Source: NIOZ-UU13 sp035528395 (GTDB lineage: Bacteria > Planctomycetota > Phycisphaerae > Sedimentisphaerales > Anaerobacaceae). From it: DNA of 64,000 bases. How positions within the stretch are numbered: position 1 is the stretch's first letter; every line of letters begins with the position of its first letter. The position numbers were made by a program, and so were the translations under genes. Below the pieces are notes generated by a model. It was not told where the DNA came from. It made no database searches and saw nothing but the letters and a program-made list of their open reading frames with translations. Location: positions 1 to 64,000 of the forward strand of contig DATKYR010000075.1 in NCBI GenBank assembly GCA_035528395.1, in the 5' to 3' direction. This document shows, piece by piece, positions 36,372 through 43,826 of the stretch.

Positions 36372-36933
36372 AGCCAGTTCTCCTTAAAAAAATAAATATA
36401 GGATGCTAATTGAAATGTTAAAATATCTTCACCGCAAAGCACCTGTACTCGCGTTACCCCCTTTGCTGTCTACGACAGCAGACAAGGGGGTGCGAGCACA
36501 AAGTCTCTATTCCAACTATGTGCCTTGCATAATACACAATAACTCCTCCTCTATTCGCAAAACTATGAAGATTCCACACGCTAAGATGACAAACAAAACC
36601 CAGAATCCACCTACTACACTTATACTAAATTGCTTAATTGCCGTCAAGAAAAATATGGTGTTTTTGAGACAAATCATACAGGCCCTTTAAGGTACTATTT
36701 CACAGCGCATGAAAGTACCATCCGGTAACAACTAAAGCTTTTAATAAACCGAGCCTTTAACTACTTATCAAAGAGCAGCGAATAAATAATTGATTCCATC
36801 CAGTCAATTCTCACTTTTAACTAAAGTGCCCTCAACAATCTATCGAAAACATACATATTATATATAGAGACTGTGAAGCCTGGAAGGGTGCCAAATAGCA
36901 GTTTTCAATAAGAAAAATGACAGGGCATAGTAA
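36372..36933. other. Intergenic region with shared leader and a long hairpin
   Basis: About 560 bases upstream of both the 36371 gene (minus) and the CBS gene (plus). Positions 36403-36575 resemble 30140-30260. Within it a hairpin at about 36448-36503 (arms CTCGC, CCCCCTT, TGCTGTC with matching partners) interrupts the similarity and is absent from the other copy. No gene is seen. Confidence 0.5.
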
Positions 36934-38016
36934 ATGGTAACATCCCAAACAGAAGAAAAAGCCGAGACCGAACCCGAAGCTAAACCCCAGACCGAATCGG
37001 AAGCGGAGAAAGACAAACCCGAAGCAGAAGCCAAGGTTGAAGCTGAAGAAAAAGTCGAGACCGGACCCGAAGCTAAACCCGAGACCGAAACTGTAGAGGA
37101 GAAAGACAAGCCCGAAGCAGAAACCAAGGTCGAAGCTGAAGAAAAAGTCGAGACCGAAACCGAAGCTAAACCCGAGGCCGAAACTGTAGAGGAGAAAGAC
37201 AAGCCCGAAGCAGAAACCAAGGTCGAAACTGAAGAAAAAGCCGAGACCGAACCCGAAGCTAAACCTGAGACCGAAACTGTAGAGGAGAAAGACAAGCCCG
37301 AAGCAGAAACCAAGGTCGAAGCTGAAGAAAAAGTCGAGACCGAAACCGAAGCTAAACCCGAGGCCGAAGCCGTAGAGGAAAAAGACAAGCCAAAAGCCGA
37401 GACCGAAGAAAAAACAACTACACCTGACCAGATCCAAGAGTCCGCCAAGGGTGTAGTTTCCGAAGCCATCCAAAAGATGACCCAGTCACCGGCTGTCCTT
37501 CCGGGCGAGTCCGGCAAACCCACAATGGCGCATATCAGCGCTCCATCAACAGTATGCGCAAAAGACGTTATGCAAAAAGATATAGTCTGGGCAAGTCCCG
37601 ACGAGAGCGTACAGCAGGCTCTTACAAAAATGCAGCAGCATGATTGCAGCTATATAATAATAGGCCAGGACGGGGCACCGGAAGGTATAGTATCGAAGTC
37701 TGATATAACAGGAGCAACCAGTATTTATCTGCGGCCGATATTTGCGAAATGGCATGGCCCTTCGGATGATGCTACGCTTCAAATCAAACTCAAATGGATA
37801 ATGAGCAGGCCTGTCCGCACGGTAAGGCCGGAAGCACCGCTGGCGACAATAATAGAAAATATGTGCCGCTTTGGCGGGCGTGGTTTACCCGTGGTGGACG
37901 AGCAGGGAAAAGTACAGGGCTTAGTAACGGTATTCGACATCTTCCGCACGCTGCTCAACACAAGCGAGGATATTTCAGCCGTTGGCAAAACAGCCGAGGC
38001 ACCTGCATTAGAATAA
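36934..38016 (+). CDS. CBS-domain-pair protein with Glu/Lys/Pro repeat tail
   Basis: The 360-residue product has two parts. Residues 1-165 are a nearly uninterrupted repeat of Lys, Pro, Glu, Thr and Val (KPEAETKVEAEEKVETETEA and variants, period 31 residues), probably an extended charged rod. Residues 205-345 carry two CBS domains: CAKDVMQKDIVWASPDESVQ with IIIGQDGAPEGIVSKSDI, and MSRPVRTVRPEAPLATIIEN with GRGLPVVDEQGKVQGLVTV. CBS pairs bind adenine nucleotides and sense energy state. No enzyme domain is fused, so it may act as a regulatory partner. An in-frame TAA directly before the ATG fixes the upstream limit. Confidence 0.85.
   Translation: MVTSQTEEKAETEPEAKPQTESEAEKDKPEAEAKVEAEEKVETGPEAKPETETVEEKDKPEAETKVEAEEKVETETEAKPEAETVEEKDKPEAETKVETEEKAETEPEAKPETETVEEKDKPEAETKVEAEEKVETETEAKPEAEAVEEKDKPKAETEEKTTTPDQIQESAKGVVSEAIQKMTQSPAVLPGESGKPTMAHISAPSTVCAKDVMQKDIVWASPDESVQQALTKMQQHDCSYIIIGQDGAPEGIVSKSDITGATSIYLRPIFAKWHGPSDDATLQIKLKWIMSRPVRTVRPEAPLATIIENMCRFGGRGLPVVDEQGKVQGLVTVFDIFRTLLNTSEDISAVGKTAEAPALE
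36961..37400. repeat. Coding tandem repeat, 93-bp period
   Basis: The first half of the CBS gene consists of about four and a half copies of a 93-bp unit (31 codons), differing by a few bases. The period keeps the frame, so copy number changes would alter tail length only. Confidence 0.8.
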
Positions 38017-38135
38017 ACATTACAAAAGCACAAGCCACAAAAGTGCACACCTGAAGAGTGCGTTCGGCCGGATTTTCCGACTGTCGATTTATTGCCTGGC
38101 AGTACTTATTCTCAGCTACGACAATCGCGCTTCTT

Positions 38136-38232
38136 GTCATTGCGAGCACCTCACCTGATTCACAGGAAGTACATAAAAGAAAATAGACCAACAATGTCAT
38201 TGCGAAGGAGCCGTAGGCGACTGTGGCAATCT
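38136..38232. repeat. Degenerate dispersed repeat (GTCATTGCGA type)
   Basis: Contains GTCATTGCGAGCACC and GTCATTGCGAAGGAG in the same orientation and ends with GGCAATCTTG. It is an eroded relative of the repeat at 19979 and 56295. Confidence 0.55.
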
Positions 38233-38301
38233 TGTAGTTGTACTATTTCTAAAATGGAGTAGTATACCCAGCACAACCCATCTCGCTGCTTTTTAAAAAA
38301 T

Positions 38302-38335
38302 ACGTAGTACTTTTCGCTAACGAAAAGTACTACGT
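38302..38335 (-). terminator. Perfect 15-bp hairpin, possible terminator
   Basis: Arms ACGTAGTACTTTTCG and CGAAAAGTACTACGT enclose a CTAA loop without mismatch. On the minus strand it is followed by a run of six T residues. It lies about 235 bases after the MBL-fold gene and could end its transcript, though the stem is AT-rich and may belong to a repeat element. Confidence 0.45.
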
Positions 38336-38357
38336 GACCTTTTTACAAATTGCCAAG

Positions 38358-38462
38358 ATGGATTATTGGGCTGTGCGGAAATCTGATGAAGATAAGTGCT
38401 GGGTGTGCGGGAGAAAGACAGACGCATATCCGGCTAAACCGGCAGGAAGGGAAATGCTTTGA
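38358..38462 (+). CDS. Possible 34-residue zinc-knuckle peptide
   Basis: A short frame reads MDYWAVRKSDEDKCWVCGRK and ends AGREML. The CWVC pair and the balanced composition look protein-like, and codon use is regular. There is no ribosome binding site, and it may be the end of a decayed gene rather than a working one. Confidence 0.25.
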   Translation: MDYWAVRKSDEDKCWVCGRKTDAYPAKPAGREML

Positions 38463-38570
38463 GAGTAAAGTGTCTATTAAAAATAGGTGATTATTCTTAG
38501 TATTTCCGATTCCTTAGCTTGAGCTTCATCATGCATTCTCCCCCCATAAGTGACAATAATCTTGTTTGTA

Positions 38571-39659
38571 TCACTTTCTACTTTCCTCTGACTCCGATTG
38601 CTGGTTGGCCTCTTTCAGGAGATTCCATAGAACATTAATGTTGCGGTCCTGTTTGGCTTTAGACCATTGGGCAGATTGCCTCTGAAAGAAGCGGGGGAAC
38701 TTCTTACGCACGGCGAAACGCTCCCCGGCCTGCTCCAGTGTCAAGCCTTCCTGCTGGGCTGAGCGAATCCCATCAAGCATCGTCTGGTAATAATCCCGGA
38801 CGTATTTAAGATCCCTGCGTGCGAGCGGAAAGCTGTGGGAAGCAACCACATAATTTAGCTTTACTACTTCTTCGAGAAACTCGTTCAGCACGGCGATGTA
38901 ACGGTGCACGTCCTTCAATTCCGCACTTTCAGTTATTCCGGGCAGGTGACCGCGTTGATAAACGATAGCGCCTGTGACCAGAACGCCCTCCTGAGGGATA
39001 TAGATAAGAATGTCGGACAGACTGTGCCCCTTGCCAAAATAAACCATCTCCAGCCGAAGGTCTCCAAGCTCAAGGGTGTATTTGTCGGAAAACGTAACAG
39101 TCGGCTTTACCACTTCGAAACCATCCTCCATATCTTGTGTGTTTAACTGAAAGAACTTGATTTCACCTTGTATCCTTCCGGTTTGCAGTCGACTGCCTGC
39201 GACCTTTGGTAGCATAGCCTGTAGGTTACGAATGGTCTCGGCATTATTATCAAGCTCCTTGCGTTTCCAGGTCTCGTCCACTTGCTTCTGGATAAGCCAC
39301 TGCATGTCTTTAGGCAAATTGTCGTGGCCGATAATCACCGCGTCTTTGAAAAGGCAGTTTCCGCCTGCATGATGCATATGGGCATGCGTATTGATAACAT
39401 ACGCCCAATCATCACGCCCAAACGCCTTTTCAAGACTCTCCTTAATCGGCGCCATGATACGCGGTGACATCTCCGTATCGATGACGGCCAGGCCTTTCTG
39501 CGATTTTACAGCAACGAGATTACACCTGCCTGTCCCCAGCCAGTAGCCAAGGATTACACGATCTGACAGCCTTTCTATCCTGACAAACTCCGTTGAACCG
39601 CGCCCAAGGCCGGACATGAACAAACACAGAATCACACCGATATGAATTGACTTGCTCAT
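38571..39659 (-). CDS. Exported MBL-fold hydrolase with altered metal motif
   Basis: The 362-residue product has a short signal peptide and a metallo-beta-lactamase fold (AVIDTEMSPR strand, NTHAHMHHAGG metal loop, GKGHSLSDILIYIP, ASHSFPLARRD). The family motif HxHxDH reads H92-A-H94-M-H96-H97, with the usual aspartate replaced by His. Other family members with changed ligands keep activity with different metals, so this may alter chemistry rather than abolish it. The C-terminal 90 residues form a helical extension. It is transcribed alone on the minus strand, upstream of the hairpin at 38302. Confidence 0.82.
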   Translation of the reverse strand: MSKSIHIGVILCLFMSGLGRGSTEFVRIERLSDRVILGYWLGTGRCNLVAVKSQKGLAVIDTEMSPRIMAPIKESLEKAFGRDDWAYVINTHAHMHHAGGNCLFKDAVIIGHDNLPKDMQWLIQKQVDETWKRKELDNNAETIRNLQAMLPKVAGSRLQTGRIQGEIKFFQLNTQDMEDGFEVVKPTVTFSDKYTLELGDLRLEMVYFGKGHSLSDILIYIPQEGVLVTGAIVYQRGHLPGITESAELKDVHRYIAVLNEFLEEVVKLNYVVASHSFPLARRDLKYVRDYYQTMLDGIRSAQQEGLTLEQAGERFAVRKKFPRFFQRQSAQWSKAKQDRNINVLWNLLKEANQQSESEESRK

Positions 39660-39706
39660 TTAAATCCCAAAATGCAACGAAATGTCGTCATAATCACTAA
39701 TCCTAT

Positions 39707-39837
39707 TGCTCTGTTGAAAAGCCATAAAAAATGTCATTCTGAACGGAGCGCAGCGGAGTGAAGAATCTCTTTATGGCTCAAAAAATGAGATTCTTCGGCT
39801 TCGCCTCAGAATGACAGTCCATGTTTTCAACAGAGCA
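39707..39837. mobile_element. Miniature inverted-repeat element, copy 2, with 9-bp target duplication
   Basis: A 131-bp noncoding element with perfect 14-bp terminal inverted repeats TGCTCTGTTGAAAA (39707-39720) and its complement (39824-39837). It is flanked by the identical 9-mer TAATCCTAT at 39698-39706 and 39838-39846. Its inner arms TGTCATTCTGA and TCAGAATGACA and length match copy 1. Two independent copies with 9-bp duplications make transposition the natural explanation. Confidence 0.78.
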
Positions 39838-39968
39838 TAATCCTATCAAAATATTCATGCAGGCCGTGTGGTGATACAACATAATAGCACTATCTCCTGA
39901 AATGTCAAGCCCTTATGATGCTCATTACCGTCCAACAATATGAAACAGTTATTTTTTTCCGAATTATG

Positions 39969-39997
39969 TTGACGCCCAATCTTCAAAAGGGTAGAAT
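39969..39997 (+). promoter_or_regulatory. Sigma70-type promoter of the Gfo/Idh-HEAT pair
   Basis: TTGACG at 39969-39974 and TAGAAT at 39992-39997 are 17 bases apart. The transcript would carry a leader of about 120 bases before the ATG at 40125. Confidence 0.65.
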
Positions 39998-40124
39998 TCT
40001 TAACCTTATCAGCTGTGATTTGAAGTCTTCAGGATTGAGGACCGGTCAGCTAACCAGGTTTGGTTATTGCCCTAAGCGGCAGGTTTTAATGAACACAACT
40101 CACCAAATAAATTAGGAGATTGTC

Positions 40125-41438
40125 ATGTTAAAGAAGAATTTGAACCTTACGCGGCGTGCATTTTTAAAGCGCGCGGCGGCCTTGGCGACGGTGCCTTACA
40201 TCGTTCCAGCCTCGGCATTGGGCCGCGACGGAAAGGTGCCCCCGAGCGAACGCATTGTGCTGGGAGGCATCGGCATCGGCAACCGCGGCTCACACGACCT
40301 GCGCTGGATGATGCCTGAGAAGGACGTGCAATTTGTCGCAGTCTGCGACCCCCAGAGGAAACGTGCCGAGGCCGTCAAACAAATAGTGGACACACGGTAC
40401 GGCAACAAGGATTGCCGCATATACCACAACACGCCGGAGTTCCTGGCCGAGCGCACGGACATTGACGCGCTGTTAATCACCACAGGCGACCGCTGGCATG
40501 CGATGGCTTCCATAATGGCGATGCGGGCAGGCAAGGACGTTTATTCCGAAAAGCCGTCGTGCATGACCATTGCAGAAGGCCAGGCCGTAGTAGAAACCGC
40601 AAAACGCTATCGCCGCATTTATCAAACCGGCACCCAACGGCTCAGCGAGGGAAATTTCACCTTTGCCAACGAGCTGCTCCGTCTCGGTCGACTCGGCAAG
40701 GTGCACACGGTTCGGGCCCACATTGCCCCCTGGGATGCGGCCGAAATGAGCCACGAATGGCTGCCGGCACAACCCCTGCCGCCAAAGGAAGAGGTGGACT
40801 GGGACCAATGGCTGGGGCCGTGTCCCTGGAGGCCTTATAACTCCACATACACAAGCGGCGGATGGCGGGGATACTACGACTTCCACACCAGTTGCATCGG
40901 TGAATGGGGGGCGCACACCTTCGCCCAGTGCCAGGTGGCGATTGGGGCGGCGGACACCTCGGCCATCGAATACGGATATGTGAAAAACGAGAGCGGCGAC
41001 GGAATGGTCACCATGTTTGCCAACGGTATAAAGATGATTCTTGAACGCGACATGGATAACAAATACTGGCACGGCTCTTGCGGTGTCCACTACGAGGGCA
41101 CTGAAGGCTGGGTCGCCATAGCCGATGGTTATTCAAAACCGGATGTTTCAAAACCAGCCTGGATGGACGACTTCAGGAAATTGGTCTATGACTATGTGGC
41201 CCGCACCCAGCGCCCGATGAGCCATGTGCGAAATTTCCTGGACTGCGTAAAGTCACGCCGCCAGACCGTGTCCAATCCGGTAATGATGCACCGGACCATG
41301 ACTACGGTGCACGCGGCCAATATCTGCATGTGGCTCAAACGCGACATGCGTTACGACCCCGTCAAAGAGGAATTCATCAACGACCCCGAAGCCAATCGGC
41401 TGCGTTCGCGAGCGATGCGTGAGCCGTGGATAATATAA
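40125..41438 (+). CDS. Tat-exported Gfo/Idh/MocA family oxidoreductase
   Basis: The 437-residue product opens with a twin-arginine signal (LTRRAFLKRAAALATV), then a NAD-binding GGIGIGNRGSHDLRW and the family EKPSCMTIAEGQ motif with its lysine, and a C-terminal substrate domain containing GEWGAHTFAQCQVAIGA. Members oxidise or reduce sugars and similar substrates; a Tat signal means folding with cofactor before export to the periplasm. Such exported forms are plentiful in planctomycetes. AGGAGA precedes the ATG. The HEAT-repeat gene follows after 20 bases. Confidence 0.93.
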   Translation: MLKKNLNLTRRAFLKRAAALATVPYIVPASALGRDGKVPPSERIVLGGIGIGNRGSHDLRWMMPEKDVQFVAVCDPQRKRAEAVKQIVDTRYGNKDCRIYHNTPEFLAERTDIDALLITTGDRWHAMASIMAMRAGKDVYSEKPSCMTIAEGQAVVETAKRYRRIYQTGTQRLSEGNFTFANELLRLGRLGKVHTVRAHIAPWDAAEMSHEWLPAQPLPPKEEVDWDQWLGPCPWRPYNSTYTSGGWRGYYDFHTSCIGEWGAHTFAQCQVAIGAADTSAIEYGYVKNESGDGMVTMFANGIKMILERDMDNKYWHGSCGVHYEGTEGWVAIADGYSKPDVSKPAWMDDFRKLVYDYVARTQRPMSHVRNFLDCVKSRRQTVSNPVMMHRTMTTVHAANICMWLKRDMRYDPVKEEFINDPEANRLRSRAMREPWII

Positions 41439-41458
41439 ACCCGGAAGGAGACCAAGCC

Positions 41459-43417
41459 ATGTCAAAGTCAAAAATGAACTATACGCTTATCATTACCTTG
41501 CTGTTCGCCTGTGCGATGCAGTCCTTCGGACAGACCGTCGTACCGGCAACGAAGCAGCAGGTGGACAAACTTGTAGCCGTACTAAAATCCGACGCACCAC
41601 ACAAAGAAAAGGCCGATGCCTGCCGTCTGCTGGCCGTCGTTGGAACCAAAGACGCCGTCGCACCCCTGGCCGCGCTGCTCGGTGACGAAAAACTCTCGCA
41701 TATGGCCCGCTACGGGCTGGAACCCATCCCGGACCCGGCCGTGGACGAGGCCTTGCGAGATGCGCTCGGCAAACTCAAAGGCAGACCGCTGGTCGGTGTC
41801 ATCGGCAGCATCGGCGTACGACGTGATGTCGAGGCGGTAGAACCACTGGCGAAAATGCTGCAGGATACTGATGACCAGGTGGCCCAGGCCGCAGCAAGGG
41901 CGCTCGGCAAAATCGGTAACCAGCCTGCAACCAGAGCGCTGCAACGTGCCCTGCCAAATGTCTCTGCCGCCAATCAGCTCGCACTTTGCGAAGGTTTGTT
42001 CCGTTGCGCCGAGGCACTTGTTGCTCAAGGACGTTCAGACCAGGCCATCGAGATTTACGACCAGTTGCGTAAGCTGGATGCCCCGCACCAGGTTCGTGGT
42101 GGGGCCCTGCGCGGCGCTATCCTCGCCCGCGGTAATGATGGCATCGCATTGCTTCGCGAGCATTTGCGCAGCGAGGACTACATTATGTTTTCCGCAGCCG
42201 TACAGACCGCTCAGGAATTACCGGACGCCGAAGTAACACAGGCTTTGACTGCTGAGCTGAACCGGCTGCCCGCTGACAATCAAATCCTGGTTATCCAAAC
42301 TCTCGGCAAGCGTGCCGATGCATCGGCGTCGCCGGCGCTGTTCGCCCTGGCCGGGAAAAGCGAAAAATCCGTCCGCCTCGCAGCCATCAAGTCTCTGGCG
42401 GAGATTGGCCATTCTTCCGCAGTGCCCGTGCTGGCCGAATTATTAAACGATGCCGATAGTGAGATTTCGCAAGCCGCGCAGGAAAGCCTCGCCGCCCTGC
42501 CTGGCCGCCAGGCGGATGATGCTGTGATGGCGATGCTCAATAGCAGCCAGACCAGCCGGCGGCTCACCGCGCTCGAGTTGATCGGTCGTCGGCGAATGGC
42601 GACAAGCATTCCCGCATTGCTGAAAGCCGCCGTCGATGCCGACCCGGAAGTCCGTCCGGCTGCGATGAGGAAAGTGGGCGAGCTGGGCAGTGGCGCCGAA
42701 TTGCCGGAGCTGCTCAATCTGCTCATGCGTTTTGAGACCTCGCAAGACCTGGAAGCGGCTGAACGGGCATTGAGTGATGTTTGTATGAAAGCCGATAATC
42801 CGCAATCATACACAGGGAAGCTTATCAGTCTGCTGGTCCAGGCCCGGCCCGAACAAAAGAGCGCCCTGCTGCGCGTCCTCGGCGTCATTGGGGGAACGGA
42901 CGCCCTTAACGCTGTACGCTCGGGGGCCAATGATTCCAATGCCCAGGTCCGTTCCGCCGCAATCCGCGTGCTTTGCACATGGAAAACCGCAGACGCGGCG
43001 CCCGACTTGCTCGCGTTGGCCAAGGGCTCGCAGAATTCGTCTCAAAAAACCGCGGCCCTGCGTGGCTATATCAGCCTGGTTCGAGATGAGAATCTACCGA
43101 CCGAGGAGAAACTTGCGATGTGCAGGAATGCAGCCGTCCTGATTGAACGCAACGAAGAGAAGAAGCTTCTGCTCGGCGCGCTGGGCACAGTGCCGGCGGC
43201 CGAGGCCCTATCGATGGCAATGGCGCACCTGGACGACCCGGCAACCAGAAACGAAGCGAGCTTCGCGGCGATAGCTATCGGTGAAAAGATAGTCGAGCAA
43301 AAGCCCGGCGATGTTGCCGACGCCATGCAGAAGGTAATGCAGGCCACGAACAACAGAAACGTGACTCGCCGCGCAAGGGAGATATTGAACAAGGCCAAGA
43401 AAACGCCGGGAAGTTAA
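41459..43417 (+). CDS. Secreted HEAT-repeat protein
   Basis: The 652-residue product has a signal peptide (residues 1-26, ending QSFGQT) and then a solenoid of about 15 HEAT-like helix pairs, each with a pattern such as AQAAARALGKIGNQPATRAL or LAAIKSLAEIGHSSAVPVLA. Solenoids of this kind act as scaffolds for protein contacts. ATG 41459 is preferred because GGAAGGAG stands before it; a frame open from 41426 overlaps the oxidoreductase stop. The close pairing with an exported Gfo/Idh enzyme suggests a shared periplasmic role. Confidence 0.85.
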   Translation: MSKSKMNYTLIITLLFACAMQSFGQTVVPATKQQVDKLVAVLKSDAPHKEKADACRLLAVVGTKDAVAPLAALLGDEKLSHMARYGLEPIPDPAVDEALRDALGKLKGRPLVGVIGSIGVRRDVEAVEPLAKMLQDTDDQVAQAAARALGKIGNQPATRALQRALPNVSAANQLALCEGLFRCAEALVAQGRSDQAIEIYDQLRKLDAPHQVRGGALRGAILARGNDGIALLREHLRSEDYIMFSAAVQTAQELPDAEVTQALTAELNRLPADNQILVIQTLGKRADASASPALFALAGKSEKSVRLAAIKSLAEIGHSSAVPVLAELLNDADSEISQAAQESLAALPGRQADDAVMAMLNSSQTSRRLTALELIGRRRMATSIPALLKAAVDADPEVRPAAMRKVGELGSGAELPELLNLLMRFETSQDLEAAERALSDVCMKADNPQSYTGKLISLLVQARPEQKSALLRVLGVIGGTDALNAVRSGANDSNAQVRSAAIRVLCTWKTADAAPDLLALAKGSQNSSQKTAALRGYISLVRDENLPTEEKLAMCRNAAVLIERNEEKKLLLGALGTVPAAEALSMAMAHLDDPATRNEASFAAIAIGEKIVEQKPGDVADAMQKVMQATNNRNVTRRAREILNKAKKTPGS

Positions 43418-43458
43418 CAAAATCGTAACCGTTCACGATGGCAAAACGGCGTTTGTCT

Positions 43459-43548
43459 GTCATTGCGAGGCCTTTAGGCCGAAGCAATCTCAAATTGCCA
43501 CAGTAGAGAGATTGTCGCGCTCGGCTGCGGGCTGTTGCAGGCCGAAAA
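43459..43548. repeat. Degenerate dispersed repeat (GTCATTGCGAGG type)
   Basis: GTCATTGCGAGG, a short hairpin GGCCTTTAGGCC and GAAGCAATCTCAAA follow one another, then a second weaker unit. The surrounding gap 43418-43826 holds no gene that I can support. Confidence 0.6.
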
Positions 43549-43826
43549 AAGGTATTATACTAATTGCATTTAGTTACTGCGCTCCTTGTGTTTAGCACAG
43601 AAGGGTGGCAGCCTCAAGCGCAGCTTGGGGATGGCTCGCTGCTCTTTATATAAAGCGCATCTTTTAATTACAATTGGTATTGCCCGCTTCATCCAGCAGC
43701 TCTGAATACTGCGGCACATGGAGAACATAAAGTGAATATAACACTCCGCCGGGGTTAAGATGCTCTGATGCTGAAAGTCATACAGAATATAACTGCCATA
43801 AGTTTTGGCTTAAAAGGAGCATAATT

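Noticed and set aside
36858..37523. Long open frames on the minus strand, rich in Ser/Phe/Gly
   Set aside because: They are mirror frames of the Glu/Lys/Pro repeat in the CBS gene, whose codon pattern keeps the opposite strand open.
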